A stretch of DNA of 64,000 nt. It comes from Rhodococcus qingshengii. GTDB lineage: Bacteria; Actinomycetota; Actinomycetes; Mycobacteriales; Mycobacteriaceae. The number at the start of each line of letters is the position of its first letter. The first letter of the stretch is position 1. Where the stretch lies: assembly GCF_021025955.1 (NCBI RefSeq), contig NZ_JAJNCL010000006.1:124001-188000 (forward strand). Reading direction: 5' to 3'. Of this stretch, positions 33,586 through 44,674 are shown one piece after another. The notes under the pieces were generated by a model. That model was not told where the DNA came from. It made no database searches and saw nothing but the letters and a program-made list of their open reading frames with translations. The position numbers and the translations under genes are program-made.

Positions 33586-34366
33586 TCGACACGCTGTTGG
33601 CCGAAGCAACACGGGCGATGCGGACGACGTCCCACAATCGTCGCAGCAGGTCTTCACGCGTCTGCGCGGTGGACACGCTCGGGGCCTGATTGGTCGAGAC
33701 CGACGCAGCGACGGCAAGAATGGCTGCCACGTTGTCGGCTGTGTCGATCACCTGTAGATGCCGTGGTGACAGTGTCGACGGCCAGCGGTGTCCGGCCTGT
33801 GCCTGCAAGGCTTCGGCGACCAGCGTACGAGCGTCGTTTCCAGGCGTTCCGGTGGCTACGGTCGGAAGCCCAGCGAGCACCTCGGCTGCGTCCCGAACAG
33901 CTTGGCGCAGTTGGTATTCGGCTTCGCGGAGTCCGATCGATTCGGCGCTGCCCGCCACAGTGGGAATGGCGAAGACCGTCCACCGCAAGACGTCCTGGCC
34001 TTCCTTCGACGGCACGAGGCCGACTCCCGGCTTGCCGACGGCGCCGATCTGTATCCCTTCACCCGTTGCGATCGCAGCGCGCGCGAACTCGGTCCCGGTG
34101 GGCAGGCCACGTACGTCACCGGCCGTAGGAAGGACCAGGCGGACCTCAGCAGCCTCCGAGCGTGCGATTCTCAACAGGGTGGGCACACCGGAAGCCGTGA
34201 CTCCCGGCCACTCGAGATCATGGCGGACCGCAGTTTCCGCATCGGCGGCGCCGATCAGGTGCATCGGTGCCCACGCGGCAAGGGCGTCGATGACGTCGTC
34301 CGGCGCAGCGTCGCCGGCGAGCCATGACGCTGCCCACACGGTGAGGGTTGCGCTGGGAGAACTCAT
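33575..34366 (-). CDS. Conserved actinobacterial protein, Rv1486c-like
   Basis: A 263-aa soluble protein with the position of Rv1486c between hemH and the NfeD gene. No catalytic motif is evident. It is rich in Ala/Val with segments such as WAASWLAGDAAPDDVIDALAAWAP and TEFARAAIATGEGIQIGAVGKPGVGLVPS, suggesting an alpha/beta fold, and the C terminus is helical and basic. ATG 34366 (MSSPSATLTVW) is preferred over 34462, which would overlap the divergent DUF3097 gene. Its stop codon lies inside the hypX relic. The function is unknown. Confidence 0.75.
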   Translation of the reverse strand: MSSPSATLTVWAASWLAGDAAPDDVIDALAAWAPMHLIGAADAETAVRHDLEWPGVTASGVPTLLRIARSEAAEVRLVLPTAGDVRGLPTGTEFARAAIATGEGIQIGAVGKPGVGLVPSKEGQDVLRWTVFAIPTVAGSAESIGLREAEYQLRQAVRDAAEVLAGLPTVATGTPGNDARTLVAEALQAQAGHRWPSTLSPRHLQVIDTADNVAAILAVAASVSTNQAPSVSTAQTREDLLRRLWDVVRIARVASANSVSIRA

Positions 34367-34433
34367 GACCGTGAAGTTTAGTTCGGCGTGGCGACATGCG
34401 CGGCCCCGGCGTTGTGACCTAGCGTGATCCGGC

Positions 34434-35261
34434 GTGAGCGGTGGCAACGGATACGGTGACATTTTTGCGGGTCATACCCGCAAACAGAAGCGCGTGACGC
34501 CTGAAGTGGCGGCCGAACGTGATCTTGTCGTCGAGGATGCGGCGACGGGATTCTGCGGGGCGGTAGTCGGTTTCGAGCGCACGTACGACGGCGATTTCGT
34601 GCGGCTCGAGGACGGTCGTTCCCGGACGCGGTTGTTCGCGATGCGCGAGGCGGCCTTCCTCATCGACGGCTCACCGGTCACGCTGGTCCGACCGGCACCC
34701 AAACCCGCATCCACCAAGCCCACACGGTCGGCTTCGGGTTCGACGCGAGTCGAAGGCTTGCGGGCTCGTACGGCTCTGCCCAGCCGGATCTGGGTGGAGG
34801 GAGTGCACGATGCTGCCCTCGTCGAGCGAGTGTGGGGTCACGACCTTCGCGTCGAAGGTGTGGTCGTCGAACATCTTGAAGGTCTCGACAATCTGGGGGA
34901 GAGGCTTGCCGAATTCGGTCCGGGTCCCGGCCGCCGCGTCGGGGTCCTGGTCGACCACCTGGTCACCGGCTCCAAGGAAACCCAATTGACTCAGGGCCTC
35001 GGCCCGAATGTACTGGTGACCGGTCACCCGTACATCGACGTCTGGGAGGCAGTGCGCCCCAAATCCGTCGGTATCGCAGCCTGGCCGAAGATTCCGCGCG
35101 GTGAGGATTGGAAGACGGGAATCTGCCGAGAACTGGGCTGGGGAACACCTCAGGAGGGCTGGCGGCGGGTCTACAACTCGGTGGAGAGCTTCCGCGACCT
35201 CGAAGCTCCGCTGATCGGTGCTGTCGAACAACTTGTCGATTTCGTTACCGAGCCGAACTGA
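34434..35261 (+). CDS. DUF3097 family protein
   Basis: A 275-aa actinobacterial protein of the DUF3097 family. N-terminal residues 1-85 form a small beta-rich part (DIFAGHTRKQKRVTPEVAAE; FCGAVVGFERTYDGDFVRLEDG). The core has RIWVEGVHDAALVERVWGHDLRVEGVVVEHLEG, RRVGVLVDHLVTGSKET and VTGHPYIDVWEAVRPKSVG, which has the look of a Toprim-like acidic metal site (E, then D..DH). GTG 34434 is taken. It diverges from the Rv1486c-like gene. No function has been established for this family to my knowledge. Confidence 0.85.
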   Translation: MSGGNGYGDIFAGHTRKQKRVTPEVAAERDLVVEDAATGFCGAVVGFERTYDGDFVRLEDGRSRTRLFAMREAAFLIDGSPVTLVRPAPKPASTKPTRSASGSTRVEGLRARTALPSRIWVEGVHDAALVERVWGHDLRVEGVVVEHLEGLDNLGERLAEFGPGPGRRVGVLVDHLVTGSKETQLTQGLGPNVLVTGHPYIDVWEAVRPKSVGIAAWPKIPRGEDWKTGICRELGWGTPQEGWRRVYNSVESFRDLEAPLIGAVEQLVDFVTEPN

Positions 35262-35303
35262 CGTAGCAGCGGCCTGGGTCACACTCTCTGGTTAGATGGT
35301 GTT

Positions 35304-35735
35304 GTGGCTGCACTTATTTGGCTGATCGGAGCACTGGTGCTCGCCGGGGCCGAAGCTTTGGTGGGAGATTTCTTCCTGCTGATGCTCGCCGGTGGGGCGC
35401 TCGCTACTGCCGGTGTCAGTGCTGTCACCGACTTCCCGGTGTGGGTCGACGCCGTCATGTTCGGGGTGTTTTCCGCCGCCCTCGTCCTGGGTGTGCGACC
35501 GATCATGTTGCGTCGCTTCGGTAGTCCGCCGCCGACCCCGACCGGAATTCAGGCACTCGAAGGTAAGCACGCTCTGGTTCTGGAAGAAGTGGGCGAGCAT
35601 TCCGGGCAGGTCAAGTTGGACGGCGAGGTGTGGACTGCCAGGCCGTACGACACCACCGAGGTGTACCCGCCGGGCACCAAGGTGACGGTGATGGAAATCA
35701 ACGGCGCAACAGCAATCGTCTGGAGGGGACCTTAA
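35304..35735 (+). CDS. NfeD-like membrane protein
   Basis: A 143-aa NfeD1b-type protein matching Rv1487. The first 70 residues hold membrane helices (LIWLIGALVLAGAEALVGDFFLLMLAGG and VDAVMFGVFSAALVLGV), and the C-terminal ~65 residues form an OB-fold (GKHALVLEEVGEHSGQVKLDGEVWTARPYD...GTKVTVMEINGATAIV). Its TAA stop overlaps the ATG of the SPFH gene (TAATG), so the two are translationally coupled. NfeD proteins partner with SPFH proteins in membrane microdomains. Confidence 0.92.
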   Translation: MAALIWLIGALVLAGAEALVGDFFLLMLAGGALATAGVSAVTDFPVWVDAVMFGVFSAALVLGVRPIMLRRFGSPPPTPTGIQALEGKHALVLEEVGEHSGQVKLDGEVWTARPYDTTEVYPPGTKVTVMEINGATAIVWRGP

Positions 35736-37018
35736 TGGCAGCACTCATAGTGCTCGGTGTGTTGGTGCTATTCGTGATCTTGGTGGTCGCGAAATCGGTG
35801 GCACTGGTACCGCAGGCAGAAGCCGCGGTCATCGAACGGCTCGGCCGATATTCGAAGACGGTGTCCGGGCAGCTCACATTCTTGATCCCGTTCGCCGATC
35901 GCGTACGTGCCAAGGTGGATCTCCGCGAGCGAGTGGTCTCGTTCCCGCCGCAACCGGTGATCACCCAGGACAACCTGACACTGTCCATCGACACGGTGGT
36001 GTACTTCCAGGTCACCAACCCGCAAGCTGCGGTGTACGAGATCAGCAACTACATCGCTGCCGTCGAGCAGTTGGCGACCACGACGTTGCGAAATGTCGTC
36101 GGCGGAATGACCCTCGAAGAGACGTTGACCTCGCGTGATTCCATCAACGGTCAGCTTCGCGGTGTCCTCGACGAGGCGACCGGTCGCTGGGGCCTGCGAG
36201 TGGCCCGAGTCGAGCTCAAGAGCATCGATCCGCCGCCCTCGATCCAGGAGTCGATGGAAAAGCAGATGAAGGCGGACCGTGAAAAGCGCGCCATGATTCT
36301 GACGGCTGAAGGCCACCGTGAGTCCGCTATCAAGACCGCCGAGGGTGCAAAGCAGAGTCAGATTCTTTCTGCCGAGGGCAACAAGCAGGCGTCGATCCTG
36401 AACGCCGAGGGTGAGCGTCAGTCTCAGATCCTTCGCGCTCAAGGTGACCGCGCGGCCAAGTACCTGCAGGCCCAGGGCGAGGCCAAGGCCATCGAGAAGG
36501 TCTTCGCCGCCATCAAGTCCGGTAAGCCGACTCCGGAATTGCTTGCATACCAGTACCTTCAGACGTTGCCGCAGATGGCGCAGGGCGATGCGAACAAGGT
36601 CTGGCTCGTACCCAGCGACTTCGGTGACGCACTGAAGGGATTTGCGAAAACGCTAGGCGCGCAGGGGCAGGACGGTGTTTTCCGTTACGAGCCGCCGGCC
36701 GCCGAAGAGAATCTTCCCAACCCTGAGGACGATTCAGCTGAGGTGGCAGAGTGGTTCGAGACAAAATCCGACCCGGCCATCGCAGAAGCAGTGCGCGCCG
36801 CTGAAGTTGCTGCGCGCACACCCGTCGAAGACCCGGCAGCTGCGGTCAGGCACCGCCGTGAAAGTGCGCCCGAGCAGCCTGGACTGGTAGATCCCGCGCT
36901 GCCGCAGCAGGGTGAAAATCCTTGGCCCGGTCAGCTGCCGCTGCCGCCCGAGCGTGAAGATTTCCAGCAGAAGTACCCGTACCAGGGTCAGCCGCCCGAG
37001 GGCGGCCAGCGCCAGTAG
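35735..37018 (+). CDS. SPFH/band 7 membrane scaffold protein
   Basis: A 427-aa stomatin/flotillin-like protein matching Rv1488. One N-terminal membrane helix (AALIVLGVLVLFVILVVAKSV) is followed by the SPFH domain (AEAAVIERLGRYSKTVSGQL...RERVVSFPPQPVITQDNLTLSIDTVVYFQV), then a helical stretch with a repeated pattern of about 16 residues built on ILxAEGxxQS (about residues 190-245), and a disordered Pro/Glu/Gln-rich tail from ~310. Such proteins oligomerise and organise membrane domains with NfeD. The operon ends at a 19-bp hairpin. The long acidic/Pro tail exceeds that of compact stomatins. Confidence 0.92.
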   Translation: MAALIVLGVLVLFVILVVAKSVALVPQAEAAVIERLGRYSKTVSGQLTFLIPFADRVRAKVDLRERVVSFPPQPVITQDNLTLSIDTVVYFQVTNPQAAVYEISNYIAAVEQLATTTLRNVVGGMTLEETLTSRDSINGQLRGVLDEATGRWGLRVARVELKSIDPPPSIQESMEKQMKADREKRAMILTAEGHRESAIKTAEGAKQSQILSAEGNKQASILNAEGERQSQILRAQGDRAAKYLQAQGEAKAIEKVFAAIKSGKPTPELLAYQYLQTLPQMAQGDANKVWLVPSDFGDALKGFAKTLGAQGQDGVFRYEPPAAEENLPNPEDDSAEVAEWFETKSDPAIAEAVRAAEVAARTPVEDPAAAVRHRRESAPEQPGLVDPALPQQGENPWPGQLPLPPEREDFQQKYPYQGQPPEGGQRQ

Positions 37019-37051
37019 TCACCTCTCGTAGTAGTAATCCGTAGTGGTAAT

Positions 37052-37093
37052 CGGGACGGGCACTCATCACCTACGTGATGAGTGCCCGTCCCG
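37052..37093. terminator. Bidirectional terminator with a stop codon in its loop
   Basis: Perfect 19-bp arms, CGGGACGGGCACTCATCAC at 37052-37070 and its complement at 37075-37093, around the loop CTAC. The loop bases 37071-37073 are the minus-strand TAG stop of the membrane-protein gene. It lies 33 bases after the SPFH stop and serves both converging transcripts. Confidence 0.75.
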
Positions 37094-37604
37094 TTCCACA
37101 TACAGCGATCGCCCAGAGGACGCTGACGAAGGTTCCCATGATGAACTGCTCGGACGCGTGCGGTTCGCGAAGTTCCGGGTACCGTGCGAGTCCTTTGACT
37201 GCCAAGACGATCGCGATGCCTTCCGGCCAGGTCGCGAGAATCGACGCCGCCACCGCGAGCCGCTCGAGTATCCCGATCACACGTCCGCCGCGAAGAGGTC
37301 CGGCATCCGGTGCCGGGCTCCCGTCCGGTTGGCGACGGGCGATCTTGAAGGTGGCAAGCACCAACGGTGCACCGGCAGTGGCGGCGGCAAGTACGCACAG
37401 GACAAGCGTCGCCCCGAGCGCAAAACCGGTGACCGGGCTCGTTCGGGTCGATGCGAGCGCGGCAACACCCAGCGCCGGCAGCGCGACCACGGACGACGCC
37501 CATTCGGGCACCTCCAGTCGACCACGACTGAGCGGTCCCAGCGCCGCTGCAACTGCTGGTGCCGCGGCGGCGACGGCGAGTGCGATCAACGCCAGAACGA
37601 CCAT
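37071..37604 (-). CDS. Multi-pass membrane protein, unknown
   Basis: A 177-aa protein with four likely membrane helices: residues 2-22, 36-52, 60-85, and a C-terminal pair around VAASILATWPEGIAIVLAVKGLA and FIMGTFVSVLWAIAVCGTG. Between the halves lies a Pro/Gly-rich loop (RRQPDGSPAPDAGPLRGGR). The motif ERLAVAASILATWPEGIAIVLAVKGLARYPEL recurs in actinobacterial membrane proteins encoded beside SatD-like regulators; I know no function. It is 54 bases downstream of the regulator gene on the same strand, a likely two-gene operon. It is near the position of Rv1490. Confidence 0.75.
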   Translation of the reverse strand: MVVLALIALAVAAAAPAVAAALGPLSRGRLEVPEWASSVVALPALGVAALASTRTSPVTGFALGATLVLCVLAAATAGAPLVLATFKIARRQPDGSPAPDAGPLRGGRVIGILERLAVAASILATWPEGIAIVLAVKGLARYPELREPHASEQFIMGTFVSVLWAIAVCGTGRALIT

Positions 37605-37658
37605 GTATCCGAGCCCCCTGCTGTGTCGACGAGTTCTACTGATGCGAGCGTGAGCAGT

Positions 37659-38255
37659 CTAGGGCTGGAGTCTGACCAAAAGTCGTTCTGCGAGGCGACG
37701 CCCGGCGAGTTCTGCATGCCATCCGGCGGTCAGTAGTCGCTTCGACATGGCCTGCTTGGTGATTCCGAGTTGTGCGGCCGCGCTGACCTGAGTGAGTCCG
37801 CTGTCCATCAGAGCGATGGCTTCGCGCCCGTCCTTCGTCTGTCTCGTGACAATCGTGCCGAGCAAGGTGAACGCGGCATCGACGTCGGCGGCAAGTTCGG
37901 CGCGTGATCTCTCGGCCGGTGCCTGCTCGACGGCTATTTTGGCCGGCGCTCGCTTGGCGCGCTCGACGGCTACCCGCGCAGCTTCGAACGCCGGCCCGCG
38001 TCCGGCGCGAGTCTGCCGCGGTAGAGGCTGCTCGACTGGGCCGATCCCGATCCCGACACTCCAGTGTTCGCGCCGAATCAGCTCCAGTGCGACGAGGACG
38101 AGCAGTGCCGGATTGTCGGTCACCGCTTGAATCTCGTCGCCCGCAGTGCGCTCGAAGGGTCGAAGGAGTTTGTAGCTGGACAGCGCACCGAGAATCTCCC
38201 CGACGCGATCGACGTCCCGTCGGCTACCTCGTTGATCCACCGTCAGTACGAACAT
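37659..38255 (-). CDS. SatD-like protein with C-terminal helix-turn-helix
   Basis: A 198-aa protein. The N-terminal part (VLTVDQRGSRRDVDRV, PFERTAGDEIQAV, WSVGIGIGPVEQPLP, GPAFEAARVAVERAK) has the GDE-type pattern of SatD/nucleotide-cyclase-like folds. The C terminus carries a helix-turn-helix (LTQVSAAAQLGITKQAMSKRLLTAGW), so it is probably a regulator. A good promoter (TTGACT, 17 bases, TAACAT) sits immediately upstream and would give a leaderless mRNA. The downstream membrane protein is the likely operon partner. The signal sensed is unknown. Confidence 0.75.
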   Translation of the reverse strand: MFVLTVDQRGSRRDVDRVGEILGALSSYKLLRPFERTAGDEIQAVTDNPALLVLVALELIRREHWSVGIGIGPVEQPLPRQTRAGRGPAFEAARVAVERAKRAPAKIAVEQAPAERSRAELAADVDAAFTLLGTIVTRQTKDGREAIALMDSGLTQVSAAAQLGITKQAMSKRLLTAGWHAELAGRRLAERLLVRLQP

Positions 38256-38261
38256 TAGTCA

Positions 38262-38290
38262 ATGTTATGTAGTGGACTTTGAGTAGTCAA
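38262..38290 (-). promoter_or_regulatory. Promoter of the SatD-like gene, probably leaderless
   Basis: On the minus strand: TTGACT (38290-38285), a 17-base spacer, then TAACAT (38267-38262). The ATG begins seven bases after the -10, where transcription should start, and there is no ribosome site. The -35 overlaps the 3' end of the upstream TVP38 gene. Confidence 0.65.
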
Positions 38291-38997
38291 TCGTTTTGGG
38301 TTGACTCAATCAAATCAACCTCTTGAGATTGACTGCTGTCGACGGTGGTTTCGCCCCGTGGAGGCTGACGACGAGCGTCGAACACCAGACCGGCGATCCC
38401 GATTGCAATGCAGATCCCGGACAGAATCAGGAGACGAGGATCGGCTTCGCCGGACAGCGCATCGCCCAGAACGACAATCCCGACAGTGCCGGGCAAAATG
38501 CCGACTACGGTGGCAAGGATGTAGGGCACGATCCGGATCGACGAAATGCCGCAGCAGTAGTTCACCACTGAGAAGGGGACAAACGCGATCAAGCGCAGAG
38601 ACCCGACGGCCAGCCACCCCCGCTTTTCGATCCGCTCGTCCACCCGCCGGATCGTCGGACTCGAAATCCGTTGCCAAACGACGTCGCGGCCGATGGCGCG
38701 GACCAGGTAGAGGGCCAGCACGGCGCTCACAGTCGTTGCCGCCACAGTAAGGGCGATGCCGGTCACCGAGCCGAAAAGAACCCCCGCGCTGAGAGTGAAG
38801 ACGGTCCGCGGAAACGGCGCGACGGTGACTATCGAATGAACCAGGAAGAACACTAGGGGAAACGCCGGGCCAACCGAGTCCGCCCACTCGCGCACCTGAG
38901 ACACCGTGGGATGTGGGGCGAGGAGGGCTGCGAGGAACAAAGCGAGCACTACCAGGACTATTGCGATCAATCTTCGGTCCAGCAGGCGTCCCATCAC
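38287..38997 (-). CDS. TVP38/TMEM64 (VTT) family membrane protein
   Basis: A 236-aa polytopic membrane protein matching Rv1491c. Helices are seen at about 10-28, 45-62, 70-98, 140-160, 165-185 and 190-205. The VTT/SNARE-associated core has PFPRTVFTLSAGVLFG and GWLAVGSLRLIAFVPFSVVNYCCGISSIRIVPYILATVVGILPGT, the conserved Gly/Pro-rich reentrant segments of DedA-like lipid scramblase/transport proteins. The C-terminal ~30 residues are polar. The substrate is unknown. It diverges from mutA across a 433-base region. Confidence 0.9.
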   Translation of the reverse strand: MMGRLLDRRLIAIVLVVLALFLAALLAPHPTVSQVREWADSVGPAFPLVFFLVHSIVTVAPFPRTVFTLSAGVLFGSVTGIALTVAATTVSAVLALYLVRAIGRDVVWQRISSPTIRRVDERIEKRGWLAVGSLRLIAFVPFSVVNYCCGISSIRIVPYILATVVGILPGTVGIVVLGDALSGEADPRLLILSGICIAIGIAGLVFDARRQPPRGETTVDSSQSQEVDLIESTQND

Positions 38998-39430
38998 AGG
39001 TCACAAGGCTACCTGTGAACGGTGAACCGAGTCGCTCGCACGCTGGGAACGGTGTGCCGAAGACCATCCCGAATGCTGGAAATTCACGTGCTCCAGGCGA
39101 CAATGAAAGCTGTGCTGTGACGAAAACCACTACACCACCCAGGTGGTCCGCACCTGCAGTCCCGGCCAGTGAAACGAACTCGTGAGTAACTCACATACAT
39201 GCTGAACAATCGCTAGGTAAGGACCAGTTGCACGGGTCCGAATCACTGAACACACACGCCGGCGGACCGGTCGGGAAGTGGTCGTGAACGGCGTCGTGAA
39301 CGGCACTGTGAAGAACCTGACGTGATCCTCACGATATCTGAGCTCAGACGCGGGTTAGCATCACAGAACTAACGAACAATTCCGATTATCGGTACAGCGC
39401 TCACGCTAAAAATGAGAGGGAGCGGACACA
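38998..39430. other. Divergent region TVP38 / mutA
   Basis: These 433 bases have no convincing gene. A 12-base unit, GTCGTGAACGGC, is repeated back to back at 39281-39304. A purine-rich ribosome site (GAGAGGGAGCGGA, about 39415-39427) precedes the mutA GTG. I looked for a cobalamin riboswitch because MutAB needs B12 and did not recognise one. Confidence 0.55.
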
Positions 39431-41322
39431 GTGTCATTAGCTTCAGAAGCCGAGGCTGTCGAGCAGGCATACGCGGAGTGGCAGCGCTCCGTAGCCGGTG
39501 TGCTCGCCAAGTCCCGCAGAGTCGATGCGGCAGAACTGGGCCCCGAGCCACAGAAACTGCTCGAAACCGTCACCTACGACGGCGTCACTGTCGCACCGCT
39601 CTACAGCCCACGCGACGAGCGTCCTGAGCAGACCCTGCCGGGCACGTTCCCGTACGTGCGGGGTGTCGATGCTCACCGTGACGTCAATGCCGGCTGGCTG
39701 GTCTCCGCAGCATTCGGAACGGCCTCGGCAGCCGAGACGAATCGCAGCGTCCTGGACGCCCTCGAAAACGGCGTCAGCGCACTCTGGTTGAAAGTGGGCG
39801 GGGGCGGCGTTCCGGTCACCGACCTCGGCGCTGCGCTCGAGGGCGTGCTTCTCGATCTCGCGCCGCTGACGCTCGACGCAGGCGCGGAGGCCGGCGATGC
39901 CGCCCGTGCACTCTTCTCGCTCCTCGACGCGCGTGCCGAGGCCGGTGACGGCGTCAGCGATCGCGCCGGTATCCGCATCGACCTCGGTGCCGCTCCGCTG
40001 ACCAGTTCGTTTTCCGGCTCAGCCGACGTCGAACTTGCCGACGCCGTCGAGTTGTCCGCCCTCGCTGCAGCTCGCGCGGAAACTGTGCACGCGATCACCG
40101 TCGACGGCACGGCGTTCCACAACGCCGGTGCCGGGGATGCCGAAGAACTCGGAGCCGCGATTGCCGCAGGCCTCGAATACCTCCGCGCACTCACCGCAGA
40201 GAGCGGCCTGACCATCGGTGCTGCGTTGTCGCAGTTGGCCTTCCGCTACTCGGCAACCGACGATCAGTTCCAGACCATCGCGAAGTTCCGTGCCGCACGT
40301 CTCGTGTGGGCCCGCATCGCCCAGGTCTGCGGAGCTTCCGACTTCGGTGGAGCGCCCCAGCATGCGGTCACCTCCGCCGCGATGATGGCTCAGCGTGATC
40401 CCTGGGTGAACATGCTGCGCACCACCCTCGCCGCATTCGGCGCCGGTGTCGGCGGAGCAGACGCGGTGACGGTTCTTCCGTTCGACGTCGCGCTTGCCGA
40501 CGGCACCCTCGGCGTCAGCAAGTCGTTCTCCTCACGCATCGCCCGAAACACACAGCTGCTCCTGCTCGAAGAGTCGCACCTGGGCCGTGTCCTCGATCCT
40601 TCGGCGGGCTCCTGGTACGTCGAGGACCTGACACAGCAGATCGCCGCCACCGCGTGGGAGTTCTTCCAGGAAATCGAAGCAGCCGGTGGATATCTTGCTG
40701 CACTCGAGGCGGGAATCGTCTCCGGTCGCATCGCTGCCACCAAAGCCAAGCGCGACTCCGACATCGCACACCGCAAGACCACGGTCACCGGTGTCAACGA
40801 GTTCCCGAACCTCGGTGAAACACCGCTGTCCGCCGAAGCAGTCGAGCCCGGTCAGGCCGTCGCCCGCTACGCAGCTGCGTTCGAAGCGCTTCGCGACCGT
40901 TCGGATGCGTTCCTAGCCGCCGGCGGCGCCCGTCCCGCTGCGCTTCTCGCGCCGCTGGGCTCAGTCGCAGAACACAACGTGCGCACCACGTTTGCGTCCA
41001 ACCTGCTCGCTTCGGGCGGCATCGACGCAATCAACCCCGGCCCGCTCGAGGTGGGCGCCGAGGCTATCTCCGCTGCCGTCAAGGCTTCCGGTGCCACCGT
41101 CGCCGTGCTGTGTGGCACGGACAAGCGTTACGGAGAGAGTGCCGCAGCAGCCGTCGCCGAACTTCGCGCCGCCGGTATCACCAAGGTGCTGCTGGCCGGC
41201 CCGGAAAAGGCAGTCGCAGACGCGACCGGCGATTCTCGCCCGGACGGATTCCTCACCGCCCGCATCGACGCAGTGTCGGCTCTGACCGAACTGCTCGACT
41301 TCATCGAGACGGGAAGCTCCAA

Positions 41323-41326
<4 letters not shown>
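39431..41326 (+). CDS. mutA: Methylmalonyl-CoA mutase small subunit
   Basis: A 631-aa beta chain of the heterodimeric mutase, matching Rv1492. It has the TIM-barrel part with [30 protein letters not shown] and a degenerate B12-binding domain at the C terminus, where the DxHxxG cobalamin motif is absent ([14 protein letters not shown]), as expected for the non-catalytic subunit. It pairs with MutB to interconvert methylmalonyl-CoA and succinyl-CoA, linking propionate catabolism and methyl-branched lipid precursors to the TCA cycle. Its TGA overlaps the GTG of mutB. Confidence 0.95.
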
Positions 41327-43575
<2,249 letters not shown>

Positions 43576-43592
43576 GAAGGGGGTCACTGAAG

Positions 43593-44612
43593 ATGGCACG
43601 TCAGCCCATCGACACGCCGTCGCCAGCGGCAAGGCCATCAGTTGATTCTCTCGCCGAGGCGGTGCGCGGAAATCAGCGTGCCGGCCTCGCTCGGGCGATC
43701 ACACTCGTCGAGTCCACTCGCGACGACCACCGGGCTCTCGCGCAGCAGCTTTTGCTGAAGTTGCTGCCCGAGGCCGGGGGAGCACACCGGATCGGCATCA
43801 CCGGCGTCCCCGGCGTCGGCAAGTCGACGTTCATCGACGCGCTCGGAATGTACTTGCTGGAGAAGGGGCATCGGGTTGCGGTGTTGGCGGTCGATCCGTC
43901 GTCCACTCGCACCGGTGGCTCAATTCTCGGCGACAAGACGCGCATGGCTCGGCTCACGGTCGAGAAGAACGCATATATTCGTCCGTCACCGACGTCCGGC
44001 ACACTCGGCGGTGTCGCGAAGGCAACTCGCGAAACCATCGTGCTTCTCGAGGCTGCCGGTTTCGACGTCATCCTCGTGGAAACGGTGGGCGTCGGGCAGT
44101 CCGAGGTCACCGTCGCGAACATGGTGGACTGCTTCACGTTCTTGACCCTCGCTCGTACGGGCGATCAGCTGCAGGGGATCAAGAAGGGTGTACTCGAACT
44201 CGCGGATCTGGTCGCGGTCAACAAGGCCGACGGCAAGCACGAGCGCGAGGCGAAAGGCGCAGCCCGCGAATTGGCCGGAGCGCTGCGCCTGATCTACCCG
44301 CATGACGCGATCTGGAAGCCGCCCGTCATCACGATGAGCGGCCTCGAAGGTGTCGGTCTGGACGAGTTCTGGGGAACTGTCACCAAGCACCGTGAGGTGC
44401 TCACCGAAGCGGGGCAGTTCGAGGAGAAGCGTCGACAGCAGCAGGTCGACTGGACCTGGACGATGGTCAACGATCAGCTGCTGCGCAGGCTCTCCAGCAA
44501 CGAGCGGGTGCGTGCGATCCGGGCCGACGTCGAGCAGAGCGTGCGCGACGGTTCGCTGACGGCGGCGTTGGCTGCGGGGCGGATTCTCGACGCGTTCGAC
44601 GGAAGCAACTAA
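43593..44612 (+). CDS. meaB: MeaB/ArgK-type G3E GTPase, mutase chaperone
   Basis: A 339-aa G3E GTPase matching Rv1496. It has Walker A GVPGVGKST, the switch region DPSSTRTGGSILGDKTRM, DVILVETVGVGQSE (Walker B/switch) and the base-specificity motif NKADG. MeaB gates cofactor loading and guards methylmalonyl-CoA mutase from inactivation. It starts 17 bases after mutB on the same strand, preceded by a GAAGGGGG ribosome site, so the three genes form one operon that ends at a 19-bp hairpin. Confidence 0.95.
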   Translation: MARQPIDTPSPAARPSVDSLAEAVRGNQRAGLARAITLVESTRDDHRALAQQLLLKLLPEAGGAHRIGITGVPGVGKSTFIDALGMYLLEKGHRVAVLAVDPSSTRTGGSILGDKTRMARLTVEKNAYIRPSPTSGTLGGVAKATRETIVLLEAAGFDVILVETVGVGQSEVTVANMVDCFTFLTLARTGDQLQGIKKGVLELADLVAVNKADGKHEREAKGAARELAGALRLIYPHDAIWKPPVITMSGLEGVGLDEFWGTVTKHREVLTEAGQFEEKRRQQQVDWTWTMVNDQLLRRLSSNERVRAIRADVEQSVRDGSLTAALAAGRILDAFDGSN

Positions 44613-44622
44613 GGCGAAAGCC

Positions 44623-44664
44623 AAGAAATCCCGGGTATCCGAGCGCGGATACCCGGGATTTCTT
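44623..44664. terminator. Bidirectional terminator after meaB
   Basis: The 19-bp perfect arms, AAGAAATCCCGGGTATCCG at 44623-44641 and its complement at 44646-44664, surround an AGCG loop. It lies between the convergent meaB and TauE-like genes. Confidence 0.85.
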
Positions 44665-44674
44665 CTGTGACGAG

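Noticed and set aside
38998..39430. Cobalamin riboswitch upstream of mutA
   Set aside because: The mutase needs B12 and the region is long, but I could not find the B12 box or the expected stem pattern.
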